Origin: Elmis aenea
Taxonomy: Eukaryota > Arthropoda > Insecta > Coleoptera > Elmidae
Direction of reading: 5' to 3'
Assembly (NCBI GenBank): GCA_947652605.1
Contig: OX393579.1
Span: 1,178,001-1,242,000, forward strand
DNA length: 64,000 nucleotides
The notes below the pieces were generated by a model, which saw only the letters and a program-made list of their open reading frames with translations, did no database searches and was not told where the DNA came from. The translations under genes were made by a program, and so were the position numbers. How positions within the stretch are numbered: the first letter of the stretch is position 1; each line of letters begins with the position of its first letter. Positions 53,201-63,080 of the stretch are shown piece by piece.

Positions 53201-56200
53201 GTTGAAAATATTTCAGTGATCCTGCCATATAAGCTACAAATAACTCTAGTAAAAGCTAATATATTGTACATTTGTTGTATTTATAAGTAATCATAAATAT
53301 TGGCACATAAATAGGTGTAATTAAAAATTATTTATTTTATTAGTGCTAGACCAATTACGTCTCTTCATAGCAATAATTTTTCATATCATAAATTTGATGC
53401 TTTTAAGCCCTCAGAACTAACCAATAATCATAAAAATCCTTAAACATTTAAAATAATATTTAAAAAAAAAGCTTTTTGCACAAAGTTTCACACCTTAAAA
53501 TGGCTCATTTTATCAGAAGAAAACAAGAGGTGTGTCCAAAGATTTTGCATTCGTACACTTCAAAAATTTACCTTAATATAATTTTATTAACTATTAATTA
53601 GGCCTTGTAAAAATTTATCAACATTTTACCACAGAGCAGTACAAGTTTATAAAACTGTACAAGTTTTTACAATATTTACTAATTTTATAGCTTAATAACA
53701 CAAACCATTAAAAAATTAGCAAAGGTCATAAACGTTTAATGCAGTTTAAATACTGCTAATTTTCCTGCGAATAATTGGTTTCCTTAACGTAAATATATTT
53801 TATTACTTTGCAATGTCTTATGTTTGGTACAATAGCAGATAAAATATTTTAACGTAACATTGAGCATTATAGAACAAACTTTTGTTAATTACTTTCATTT
53901 ATTGCACAATATATTGCTTGAGATAGCAAAATTGAAACAATGAACCATAAAAAAACAATAAAATAATGTTTATAGATTTATCTTATCCCTCAGTGATCAA
54001 TTTTTTAGTTTGAAGACACTTAAAACGTTAATTTATTCGAGACTTATTTTAACATTTTGTTCTGTGTTGTTTATAATCGCTGTAGGTTTGTTCAAACGTG
54101 TGTTTAACATTATGTTTGCAATAAAATCGTCATAGAATGTTTATTGATTTATGATTTGTGAAAAATGTATTTGTAATTTTACGATATGCACTTAAAAGCA
54201 TGCTCATTGTAATTTCATACGTTACATGTAAAATGTGTTACCAAGTTTTGATTTATTATAATTACAAGTTAGTGTCTAAAGTCAACGAATTCTTACAAGT
54301 GTTAAATTCAAACACTAAAGATTTTTGTGTAGATAAATAATCCATGGAAAACTTATCTCATTTTTGCGTTAGATAAGATATCGTGCAAGCCCAAAATATG
54401 AATCATTAGGAGAAAATTGATTTAAAAATTGGGAAACATCTCTTGTAGCAAATAATATATCTGCGAAAACGTAAATAATAACACAGTAGAGATTAAATAA
54501 TACTTATTTTAAGATTATAGTGCAGTAAAAAAGTGCCGAAAATAACAGTGATTCGATAGAAGTTCACACACGTGTGACTAGACACAAAATAGCGTACGCA
54601 ATTTAGCATCCAGATTGAAACAGACCTGTTATTTTGACCATTGCGTATCAATATTTAATAATTTTTTCTAACGCGTCCCTAATTTACAGGCGAATTTTAT
54701 TAGTCAAAAATTCGCTCGCTGCACATTGATTCAAACTGTTATCGGCATTTGAGATAACAAAAACAAATATTGATATTAGTATAACACGTAATATTTCATT
54801 CATAAACAATGGTTAATCAACATATTTACAGGAATACAAACTTAAAAAAAAATACATGACTATTGCTTGTACACTCCTACAAATTTTTGCGAATATATTT
54901 AAATATTGTTAACACTTTATTAAATTTCAATAGGTGCATACAAATGCACTCTTACAAGTCAGGTTTAATGAAACTTTAAACATACCATTTACTATTACTT
55001 ACGCTTTAATATGTACCCAAAAATAATACTTAGGTGCTGTATACTTGGTAAAAATTATGTATCACAGATAAAACTATAATTGTATGAAATTGCGTATCAC
55101 TTTTCTGAAAGTAGCATTACATAACAATTTTAACAATCCTTTAAGGACAAACAACAATTAAATACGATGTACAAACACCTTCATTTTTTTACTTTTATGA
55201 AACAATAAAGACTATCTCGTGATACAAAGAATTGTTTATTAACCTGACTAAATATTATTTTTTTGCTAAGATTTCTAAATAATATAGTACAAAAAAGGTC
55301 TTGCTTTTAACTGCACCTGAACCAACAAGGCTGTTGAATATTTCTAAGCATTGATTTTTTTTGAGGTCGTGAATCTATTTTAAACTTTAGTGTAGGCAAT
55401 AAATTATACAACTTGTATTTTTGTCTAATAGATATTAATTAAGATATGCAACGCAAAGTTTTCGATTGTTTCAGATTTTTTTTTTACAGTATCACATATA
55501 TTTTACAACAAAATAAACAATCATTTGTATCAACTATAATAGAGTCAAGTATAAAAACATGGTTATTCCCTTTTGTCTGTTTTCTGGGAATTGCTTACAC
55601 TTTAACAATTATATTATTATTTATAATAATCACGTTACAGCAATGGGCTTTTATCACGATGATGAAATGCAAATTGAAGATTTAAAATTATTAGTAAGTT
55701 TATAAAAGTTGCTACAAATCTTACTTTATACATTTAAAATGTTTTAAGATGGTTCAGTAGAATTTTTGTTTATTCAATATGCAATGCTTATAACTGTAAG
55801 TTTCTGAAAATTAAATTTCAGTTTTTTATCCTTCTGCATAACATTTACATACATTTGAACATTATTTGGTATATCAATTTACTTATTTCTTGGGCATCTT
55901 TTCATTAAATAATTGTTTTAACTTTTTTTACATTATTTGACTGTAAACAGTTAGATATTTCACATGTGATAAAAATGATTTATTGTTAAGCTAACAACAA
56001 CAAACAATGTTTAGAATTGACTTCCCTATAACTTATGCCTTATACGTTAGACTTTTATCTGAAAATTTTCAGGGGTTCTCAAAAGTTTTCAGCCATTTAT
56101 TCGTCATTAATGCGTTTCTCCATTAAACATCATTTTAAACGTTTATACTCGTAATATTGCATCAGAAAATTAAATTACATACTACAATACAATAGTCTTT

Positions 56201-56800
56201 TAACTTTTAAGGGCAATAGTAAGTTATTGTTTTGATTTGCAACCGAAACATTTGCGCAATAGAAGATTTTACGCCATCACGACATTCATAAATCTTTGAA
56301 ATACCTCAAAAAGTGCACTCAAAATTAAATATCTGGAATTTTGTAATAACTAAACATTTAAATGTCAACACGTTGAAAATATCGGACCAAAGTTAGACGC
56401 AATAACCAGTTTTTTTTCATTATAATTTTATACTTGAATTAATTTAACAAAACATTTACATACACCGATTTAATATTACAATGAACGAAATGTATTATAA
56501 ACTATTACAGTCGCCCGCACATTTTTAATGCACGAAAGAGATTTGAAAACAATGCGAAACATTTTAAATATTTCGTAAGCTAACAAAATAAATAATTGTT
56601 GCTTAAACTGATCGTTAATTGTTTTAATATAAAAGCGAGAAAAATATAATCGTGAAATATGTTTGTTGGATTCGAAGTTAATTGTTGCGAAGAGATAATC
56701 GCGACCAGGGGTGTAGATATTTTTTATTAACCAGGGGGTTAGTGAAAATAATGAATGAAATTCTTTACCCTTCTATGCCTCCTATGATTCCTTGATCCAT
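41298..56800 (-). CDS. NAGK: N-acetyl-D-glucosamine kinase
   Basis: Four minus-strand exons join in phase to 347 residues: 56769-56800, 47277-47460, 42320-42572 and 41298-41872. Introns are GT-AG. The enzyme transfers phosphate from ATP to N-acetylglucosamine, making GlcNAc-6-phosphate in the cytosol for amino-sugar salvage, which in arthropods can feed chitin and glycan synthesis. It is an ASKHA-fold (BadF/BadG/BcrA/BcrD-type) kinase. Visible marks: phosphate-binding IIGGIEGGSTHS (residues 5-16), which is rebuilt across the exon 1/2 junction; the GTNHFL block with Asn37; GLSLSG (73-78); Asp108 at the position of the catalytic Asp of human NAGK; GTGSN (127-131); CGGWG (144-148); GDEGSAW (152-158); and CVGSVW near the C terminus. 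Length agrees with the vertebrate enzyme (about 344 residues). Nothing is broken. The odd points are the 32-base first coding exon and the 9.3-kb first intron loaded with palindromic repeats. Confidence 0.94.
41873..42319 (-). other. NAGK intron 3, with a possible opposite-strand small ORF
   Basis: This 447-base intron contains, on the plus strand at 42117-42260, a 47-codon ATG-started frame (MTTNNAPLRRHNK...). Its composition is more balanced than the surrounding AT-rich DNA, and a TATTTAAG motif lies about 50 bases upstream of the ATG. I do not recognise the peptide and do not call it a gene. Confidence 0.35.
42573..47276 (-). other. NAGK intron 2
   Basis: This 4.7-kb AT-rich intron runs from GTAAGT to TTATAG. 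It includes the palindromic element at 47126-47232 near its 5' end on the minus strand. Open frames at 45782-45994 and 46809-47066 lack motifs. I see no nested gene. Confidence 0.75.
47126..47232. repeat. Short palindromic element (MITE-like), 107 bp
   Basis: The two ends are imperfect inverted repeats. CACTTATGAAGGAT...GGAATGCTAGA on the left is answered by TCTAGCATTTCG...GCTTCATAG...TTAGTG on the right. Segments resembling one arm occur at about 47768-47812 and 26926-26970, so this is probably a small dispersed family. I could not settle a target-site duplication. Confidence 0.5.
47461..50695 (-). other. NAGK intron 1, exon-2-proximal part
   Basis: This is AT-rich sequence. Apart from the unrecognised frame at 48161-48457 and a short segment at 47768-47812 related to the 47126 palindrome, I see only small AT-rich open frames (for example minus 48886-49068). 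Confidence 0.6.
48161..48457 (-). other. Open frame without an ATG, unrecognised
   Basis: A 98-codon minus-strand frame opens on TTG, with a stop three codons upstream. It starts with a hydrophobic stretch (CSTLFLFIASLLLYY) and is rich in Trp, Cys, Tyr and Phe. Codon use is less AT-biased than the flanks. There is no upstream ATG and no good acceptor; the first internal ATG would leave 68 codons. It lies in NAGK intron 1 on the same strand. It could be a decayed gene, a nested exon or chance. I do not recognise it. Confidence 0.25.
50696..52211. mobile_element. Foldback element with ~690-bp inverted arms, 1.5 kb
   Basis: The left arm (50696 to about 51383) and right arm (about 51525 to 52211) are near-perfect reverse complements around an unpaired spacer of about 140 bases. 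The tips are CAGGGTGTCCCAGTTAA and its complement, and each is flanked by TA, as expected for Tc1/mariner-type insertion. Reading the arms against each other I find only scattered differences, such as ATTTAAGAGC versus ATTCAAGAGC and one-base length changes in T or A runs. No transposase frame is present. It may be a non-autonomous foldback transposon, or two copies of one MITE inserted head to head. It lies in NAGK intron 1, so nascent NAGK RNA should fold into a very long hairpin. Confidence 0.85.
52357..52616. repeat. Second palindromic element, 260 bp
   Basis: An almost perfect palindrome runs from AATTGAAGACCTTGGTGC on the left to GCACCAAGGTCTTCAATT on the right. The arms are about 125 bases and the centre near 52486 has only about 10 unpaired bases (around AAAAATAATTTC). 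Differences are single substitutions plus the length of a T run. The tips AATT are self-complementary, so a target-site duplication cannot be separated from the element. There is no coding content. It lies 145 bases from the 1.5-kb foldback. Confidence 0.8.
52715..52854. mobile_element. Third palindromic element, 140 bp, TTA duplication
   Basis: Arms of about 60 bases start TGGTGCCTATCCACGTGAG on the left and end with the near-complement CTCAGGTGGACAGGCACCA on the right. They enclose about 20 unpaired bases. Both sides are flanked by TTA (52712-52714 and 52855-52857). A 3-bp TWA duplication is the hallmark of PIF/Harbinger insertion, so a Harbinger-type MITE is the likeliest reading. It is clearly richer in G+C than its surroundings. 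Confidence 0.75.
52858..56768 (-). other. NAGK intron 1, exon-1-proximal part
   Basis: AT-rich with no supported exon or gene. Short AT-rich frames (54158-54340, 55446-55685) carry no motifs. Confidence 0.65.
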
Positions 56801-57130
56801 ATTTTGGTGTTGTTAATTTTATATGTCAGATACCATAACACGCCGAGGTTGCCACGCAGCCGTTAACATAACACAACCAGCTACCGTTCGATTACTGAAT
56901 TGTGGATGTAGAATTGCCGGTGGCGCTTCAACACCAGACGTCAATTTTACTTTCTGATAAGACGGTTTCGACCGAACCGCGTTCGTTATTCGTACACGCC
57001 CATTTTTCGACGTTCGTAACTGCAGTTTATCGAATATTTGTGTTACTGGCACGTGCCCTTAATACGTCACTCGAAACGACTAATTAACAACATCAAATTA
57101 CCTGCGTCGAAATTGTCGTCGATTATGCGT
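56801..57130 (-). promoter_or_regulatory. NAGK: Probable 5' UTR/promoter region of NAGK
   Basis: Immediately upstream of the NAGK start codon the sequence becomes richer in G+C and CpG for about 300 bases, in contrast to the AT-rich flanks. It holds open frames on both strands (minus 56819-57052 opening on GTG; plus 56902-57087), but neither has a motif and I take them as by-products of the base composition. No TATA box or initiator can be assigned with confidence. Confidence 0.35.
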
Positions 57131-57259
57131 TTTCTACGACAATTTCACTAAAAGCTACTTGTTAATGTTGATTTATTGCATGTTATGTGTCAACTGTACA
57201 AGTATTTGCCTCGTTTTATGGGCTTAGATTGTTGATCTGCGGCAGTGCATTGATCGCTA

Positions 57260-57640
57260 TTTTTAGAATTGTCCTGGAGTCAATAACCGACGCCCGCGAC
57301 GCAGGCAACCCTCAACGCGTGTGATGTTGTCCCGTACAAAGTATGCAACCCACAGTACCGGTAGTATATAAGCAATCGATCCACCCACAGCTGAAACACA
57401 ACTTACATTTTCATTTAAAAAAAACAATTGTGTGGGCAAACCCTCTACACCAAATTCTGCACACGCCACTGTTTTACGTCTGCATGTAGATATAATAACA
57501 ATAGAGAAAAAAAAAATTGGGTGCGTATAAATTATTACGTCGAAAAACTTTTTGCGATGTTGACCAAGGGTTAGTTAACCCTCTAAAGACCTCTGACCCC
57601 CCCCTAACCCCCTGCCTGCGCCACTGCTAGGAACAATACT
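57260..57640 (-). repeat. Possible degenerate transposon ends
   Basis: On the minus strand two similar starts occur, CAGTGGCGTGTGCAGAATTT from 57473 and CAGTGGCGCAGGCAGGGGGT from about 57631. Both resemble CAGTGGCG ends often seen on insect DNA-transposon relics. The second is followed by a G-rich run that reads as a C run on the plus strand (about 57597-57612). No matching opposite terminus or target duplication was settled. The open frame at minus 57263-57469 lies inside this material. Confidence 0.3.
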
Positions 57641-60600
57641 ACGTTAAAATTGCTTACCAATTCATATACACTTTGTACCTATATTTCGAATATTATATTA
57701 TAATCCAGGGTTGTAAAGACGTCGATATTTAGATTTTTTTAGATTGACTTTTAATGTTTTTGTCAAATATGGGACAATGATGAGATTAAATTTTAACTAA
57801 AGGTATCTTAAAACTTTCCTATATGTTCATATGTTAATTTCTATAAACTGTGTATTTTCCACTCAAATATTTATCAGAATGATTGTGATTCCAAAGTTTT
57901 GTGTGTTGCAAAATGTCTAAATTGCACTGTGTCCAATTTCTGTCTTAATTAACGTTGACAGTGTAGATATTAAAAAGAATGATAGATAACTTGCACTGCA
58001 AAAATAGGAAATATTCTAATGGAGACAGTTTTATGTGGCCAAAGATTGCTTACGTAGAGCCATGTGTTGACTGTTATCAAAATAACTGGTTTTTCTAACT
58101 GAATTGATTGCCATCACAAGGTTTGCAAAGCAGTGATGCATCTTTTTGATTTTATGACGCCCTTGAATCTTGTTTTGTCAAATTTCGAGCGATTTTTGCC
58201 CTGACAAAATAATTATTTCAGTTATAAAGTTTTTGCATAAGGATGAGTAATTGATTACACAAAACTTAAGCGATATGGTGACTGACGTAATGCGATAAAA
58301 AAACGTGTAAAAAAGTCTACCGTTCTAATTTTTATAACAAAATTTAAAACGAATTGAAGGTGACCGGACATTTTTGTAATTAAAAGGTACGATATGGGCT
58401 CTGAATTCTAAGTAAAGCTTAACATATTGCGATTTTACGAATTACGCAACTATACCGACAACCTTGAATATTGTGTTAAATGCATAGTAATATAGCTTAC
58501 TTATTTATTTCAAATAGAAATGTCGTAAAACCATTATCATCATTTTGTTATTGTCATAGTGGTCTTGAAAATACAGGAAGTATTTTGGGTTGGTTTAATT
58601 TCTGAAGGGGTAAGCACCTATTTAAGTTGCCCTAAGGCATTTGTAGCGCCAATTTTGTTTAAAAAAAAATATTGCTTAGGGTCTCAGTATTATAGCTAAT
58701 TTGAAAATACCACATGTACGAGCCCAAAATCATCACATTTTTTAATATTTTTAGTCGCAGACTTTGAAAATTTTCTTTTTAAATTTAATTTTGTTGCAAT
58801 ATAAGCTATATATTTTATAAAATAAATATAATATTTTTTACACTCTAATAGGGATTGTTATAATTTTTTACTTTACATCAGGTATATTAGATTTTGATTA
58901 ATTTACAATAAGTTTTCGCAAATCTTCCAACACTGCTTTATATCGGGTAGTTTTGGACGAACTGTCATATTTCTATAATTCAACAAATTTTGGATCATAC
59001 TTAAGTACTTACAATCAAATAGCAGAATGTCCCAGTGAAAATTTAGAAATGAAATTAATTTTTGCTTTAAAAATAAACGCTAATAGTAATACACTAATTC
59101 TAAATATTTTAAATTTCCCTTATTGAAACTTAAAAATAAATAAAATCATGTTATAAAACCTTGTTTTGCCTGTTTGTTTAAAAATATTTGCGAAAACTTG
59201 GCGATAAATTATAGGGGTAGCGTACAAAGGCAAGCTACATATTATTTTGTGAATATATAGAAGTAATTTCGAAATTATCGTTTAGAAATTTGTTGTAAAC
59301 AAGTACATTTTAAAGACAATTTATTTCAAAATATTGTGTTGTTAGTCTGACTAGCAAGGCGCCTATTTACCGCGACGCTCATAAATTCCCGGCGTCGCCT
59401 TTGATTATAATTATGGCAAAACAAATTTAACTGTAATTATTCGCAGAATTTGCGAATTTCATTAGATTTGCATATAAATCAAAGTTTGTTGCGCGTGGGC
59501 AAACATTATTTTTATGCAAATTTTTATTGTCTAAATAGGTAAGCGTGTTCCCAAATATGAATCGTTTTTATTAAGAGTGACTGTTATTAGAACAGTAGGT
59601 CATGATAATATACTGACCTAGAGTAACTTTAAGTTTGATGAACTAATAATGTTATCTTTTGACCCAAGTTGAATAACCGTCCTATAACAAAATATAGTCT
59701 GGACTGGACTCCATAGAGATGCTGTCGTTTGCCATTAATTTTGTGATTTCGCTTCATAAAGAATTTGTGTGGTAGACACCTTAGAAAATGTATCTTTTCA
59801 TAAAAATAAATAAATAAAACTTGTTAATACGTGAAAAATCTATAAACCTCTGCTACTACCAATTCATTATTTCTAAAGCCCATTTTTCCACTTGTTTATG
59901 TCTTAAAATTATCTGGCTCTCGTTTTATTCTAGTGGGATATTTTCGCCATCAATATAATTTTTAAGAAGTTTTGCTACGATTGTATTTAATAAATAGGTG
60001 CTGCACACCTATAAACAGTATACCTTAGCAAAAATATGCATTATTTATATTATCAGCGCCTGTTTAAAACAGTTGCACTTAAATTAATCGCATGTTACTC
60101 ACAGCATATCATTATTCGACTTTTTTAGCTTATTCGTCGTTGTATTGTAGTAATCCATAAGGTATTAACTACGACATCAAGTTATAGCAAAATTATTACA
60201 AAAAATACATTTAGTAGTTGATCATTAGCAGTATATAGACAAATATTTTTTTCGCAAGTACCTCAGTTGCAATTTGCAAACGAATTATAATTGGTAAGTG
60301 TCGTTTATATTGTAGTTTTATCAATATATTGTTAGCAACAATATTTATTTACGATTATTACATTGGCGGTTGTTCAAAATTGTTAATCGATTGTTTTCAG
60401 ATATTCACAGAAAAATCTGGGAACTACAAGTTTGGCAAATTTTACAATAGAAACTTGCAGATTTTGCCCTTTATTTCATGTATACTTTTGTGTAATATCT
60501 GCACTATTTTAAGCTGTTTACTTCTAACTACATTTTGCTAATTTTTACATTTTTATTGAAGACTTTTCAAGCAGAAGATAATTAATTTATATATTTTGTG

Positions 60601-60989
60601 ATTCAGGTATTCGGGAGCTTTCAAATAATGTAGTTAAGACATGGGGTGCATTATTTAAAAAGTTAAAATAAAATGTTCAAATCAAGAATATTGGCCACTT
60701 TATTGTACTTTTGGTTGATTGGTACTTTCGTTTTATTATCTATACATTTTTCTCATCATTTCTCATCCATGGGCTATAATTATTGTTATACTTTTTGTCG
60801 TCTCATATTCTTTCTTTAAAAGTGTTTTACTGTAAAGGAAATTGTATTGTATGTAATTTGATAGCGAATTTAAAGGACTTTGTGTAATAACATATTACTT
60901 TATCTTACAAGCTTAACTAATAGTATGTAATTAAAAAAAAAAACAGCGATAGCACTTCAACTAAACAGTAATAATTTTTGTTTTAGAAA
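57641..60989. other. Intergenic DNA between NAGK and the Kazal gene
   Basis: AT-rich, with no supported gene. It should hold the promoter and any 5' untranslated exon of the Kazal gene. The frame at 60329-60541 opens on TTG and has no Kazal-like cysteine pattern. Confidence 0.5.
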
Positions 60990-61199
60990 ATGAAGGGTTT
61001 GTTGTTATTCTTTTCTGTGTTGGTTGTGACGTTGTTCATCACTATATCGGCCCAAACCCAAAATTGTCTATGTGAAAGAACTTATATACCGGTATGCGGA
61101 TCTAATGGCAAAACGTACTCGAATAAGTGTGTTTTAGAATGCTCAGCAAAAGATATTCCAGGCTTAAAAATGATGTATGAAGGGGAATGTAAAACATAA
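60990..61199 (+). CDS. Secreted single-domain Kazal serine-protease inhibitor
   Basis: A 69-residue protein in one coding exon. Residues 1-21 form a signal peptide (MKG then a hydrophobic core ending TISA), and cleavage before Gln22 is likely. The rest is one Kazal domain with six Cys at 26, 28, 36, 47, 51 and 67. It follows the family spacing C-x-C-x7-C-x10-C-x3-C-x15-C and has the VCGSNGKTYSNKC signature. The one-residue gap between the first two Cys is typical of short insect Kazal inhibitors. The second residue after Cys28 is the P1 site, here Arg30, which predicts trypsin- or thrombin-like targets. By family knowledge such proteins act outside the cell in haemolymph, gut or saliva, for example against digestive or immune proteases; which one cannot be said. 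A TTTTGTTTTAG acceptor sits three bases before the ATG, so a 5' untranslated exon is likely upstream. Two AATAAA signals follow the stop closely. Confidence 0.92.
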   Translation: MKGLLLFFSVLVVTLFITISAQTQNCLCERTYIPVCGSNGKTYSNKCVLECSAKDIPGLKMMYEGECKT

Positions 61200-61214
61200 T
61201 GTACGAATATAATT

Positions 61215-61230
61215 AATAAAGTTTAATAAA
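61215..61230 (+). terminator. Polyadenylation signals of the Kazal gene
   Basis: Two AATAAA hexamers at 61215-61220 and 61225-61230 lie 15-30 bases past the stop codon, implying a very short 3' UTR. Confidence 0.65.
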
Positions 61231-62366
61231 TGTTGCGCTTATTTTTATATTCCAAGTGCACTCTTTATTATCCACTTAGGAGTTAATTTAACTACGGCAC
61301 AACCTTTCTAAAACATATTGCGTTTTAATATTGCAAGTGCATTGAATTGCATATTTTAATAAGTATAGTTTGACTCGATGACTAAAAGAAATTACTCATA
61401 GATTTAATAAAAAACTCTAGAGATAAGATTTTAGTATTAGAAGTATTCCATGCTATAATAAAAGGTAATTTTTGAGTTAAGTGATTCTTGATCAATTACT
61501 TAATAAATTACTCAAGCATTAATCATTTGTGTACTATTTGTAAAATATTAATTTATGTATCTTGGTTTTACTTTTTGATATTTTGGAATGGCGAAACGGC
61601 TGCGTTACTATTACACAATGTGTGCATATCTTGGAACTTGATAGGTAATTTACATTGCAAAAATATTAGACTAACACTCCTAAAATATATGGTTTTATTA
61701 ACTTATGTATTACACATTATAAAATATACAACAACTTTTCTATACCACATTGGCACGGGAGACAAGGCCTACTGTAAAACATTTTCATCCATTAAATTCG
61801 AAGGCAATGCTTGTTTAATCTAGTCAACATAGGTTTTTGCAAGTACTCATTTAAATACAAAAAAAACAAAAACTTTTAAAGAGTATATGTAACATACAAG
61901 GCGCCTTAGGAATTCTAAAGGGATGGTTCGTCTAACCCTCGTCTATATTAAACCTCAAGTTTCATTTAAATTTAAATTTAAAAAATTATACCAGCTTACA
62001 GCTTAGTACAAACTAGGGATTGTTTTGCTTCATAAATTTATGGCTTACATTTTTGTTACAACCAAGAGATTTTAGCAAACTCTTTGTTTTAATAGACAGA
62101 TGAATAATGAGTCTAATAAAGAATTTACAAATCTTGATACCTTTGCACATTTTGATAGTTTTATGAAACGTGCATTTTAGGATTTAAATTTTTGGAAATT
62201 ACCAAGTAGACTTTTGAAGTAGTACATTTTTGGTTGAAATATAAGCTTAAAAAATTGGTGGTAAATAAAACAGTCATGAGGCAAAAAATATTTGTTTTTG
62301 TGCACCGTTTGTTTAAAATCCACAACCCCGTAGAATAAGCGCCTGAATTGTTGTTGTGCAGAACAT
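61231..62366. other. Intergenic DNA between convergent genes
   Basis: AT-rich. The 111-codon plus-strand frame at 61488-61823 opens on TTG and has no motif. The side near 62366 should contain the 3' UTR of the channel gene. Confidence 0.5.
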
Positions 62367-63080
62367 CTACACAGGTTCTTGTATCGTAGTTTCTTTCGGT
62401 TCTAGTATTTTGATTTCTTTTTCAACGCCCACTTCGCCTTCTTTTGTTTTATCGCTCTTCAAAATTGATTTTTTCGGCACTTCATTTGCTTCTCTGTTCT
62501 CGTCGCTTAAGCCGTGGATCTCGGGTATTTCTACATTAGGTGGAGGCACCATGCTAATGCTGCCATCCTCTTCGGCGACGTCTATTCCTATAGTGGCGCC
62601 TATTTTCTCAGACGCTTGTTTAAAAGTATCGCTGAGTTTCGCTTGCACCACGTTTATACACATGGACATTAGGGCCAAACCGAACACCAAGTATACAATA
62701 GACACGATCATACAAAACGGTTTCGTGGGGACGTAATCGCCGAAACCTATCGTCGACATGGATATAAAAACAAAATAGAACGAGGCGAAAAAGTCCCACC
62801 CTTCCCAAAAACAATATATTAGCGCCCCCAAGAAAATATACAATAGCAAAATTAGTATAGCGATCGATATGGGCAGGTTGAATTCGTCGTCGATTTCAAA
62901 ATTTGATGGTGCTGGAGTTGTCGGTGTGTCTGTTCCGATCACCTGGGAGTTTGGTGTTCGTATGAATTTCGGGTTTTCTGGATCATCGTTGATTACATCG
63001 GTATTATCAGCGTTTGCAAAAGCTGACGGTCTTCGTAATAATGCTATATCGTACATAAACTGTGCTCCTTTGACTATATC
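62367..63080 (-). CDS. Two-pore-domain (K2P) potassium channel, last exon
   Basis: This is the terminal exon, 237 codons plus stop, preceded by a TTATTTTGCAG acceptor at 63081-63091; the exon opens in phase 0. It encodes the second half of a K2P channel. An acidic, Pro/Thr-rich loop (about 20-68) leads to the third membrane segment (70-90, starting LPISIAILILLLYIF). Next comes the second pore loop with selectivity filter TIGFGDYVP (110-118), then the fourth membrane segment (123-146, with IVYLVFGLALMSMCINVVQ). The cytoplasmic tail is 90 residues and rich in Lys, Glu and Pro. K2P channels are dimers that carry background K+ current and set resting potential. The filter and the CINVVQAKLSDTFKQASEKIGATIG block resemble the invertebrate TWiK-18/KCNK18-like group. 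The first pore domain and N terminus were not found between here and 64000 and must lie beyond the right edge. Confidence 0.9.
   Translation of the reverse strand, partial: DIVKGAQFMYDIALLRRPSAFANADNTDVINDDPENPKFIRTPNSQVIGTDTPTTPAPSNFEIDDEFNLPISIAILILLLYIFLGALIYCFWEGWDFFASFYFVFISMSTIGFGDYVPTKPFCMIVSIVYLVFGLALMSMCINVVQAKLSDTFKQASEKIGATIGIDVAEEDGSISMVPPPNVEIPEIHGLSDENREANEVPKKSILKSDKTKEGEVGVEKEIKILEPKETTIQEPV

Noticed and set aside
56819..57052. 77-codon frame just upstream of NAGK
   Set aside because: Opens on GTG, ends before the NAGK ATG, has no motif, and is best explained by the GC-richer promoter region.
61488..61823. 111-codon plus-strand frame after the Kazal gene
   Set aside because: Opens on TTG, has no motif, and the Kazal polyadenylation signals lie upstream of it.
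62356..62736. 126-codon plus-strand open frame
   Set aside because: It is the antisense shadow of the K2P channel exon, whose minus-strand translation has clear pore and membrane motifs.
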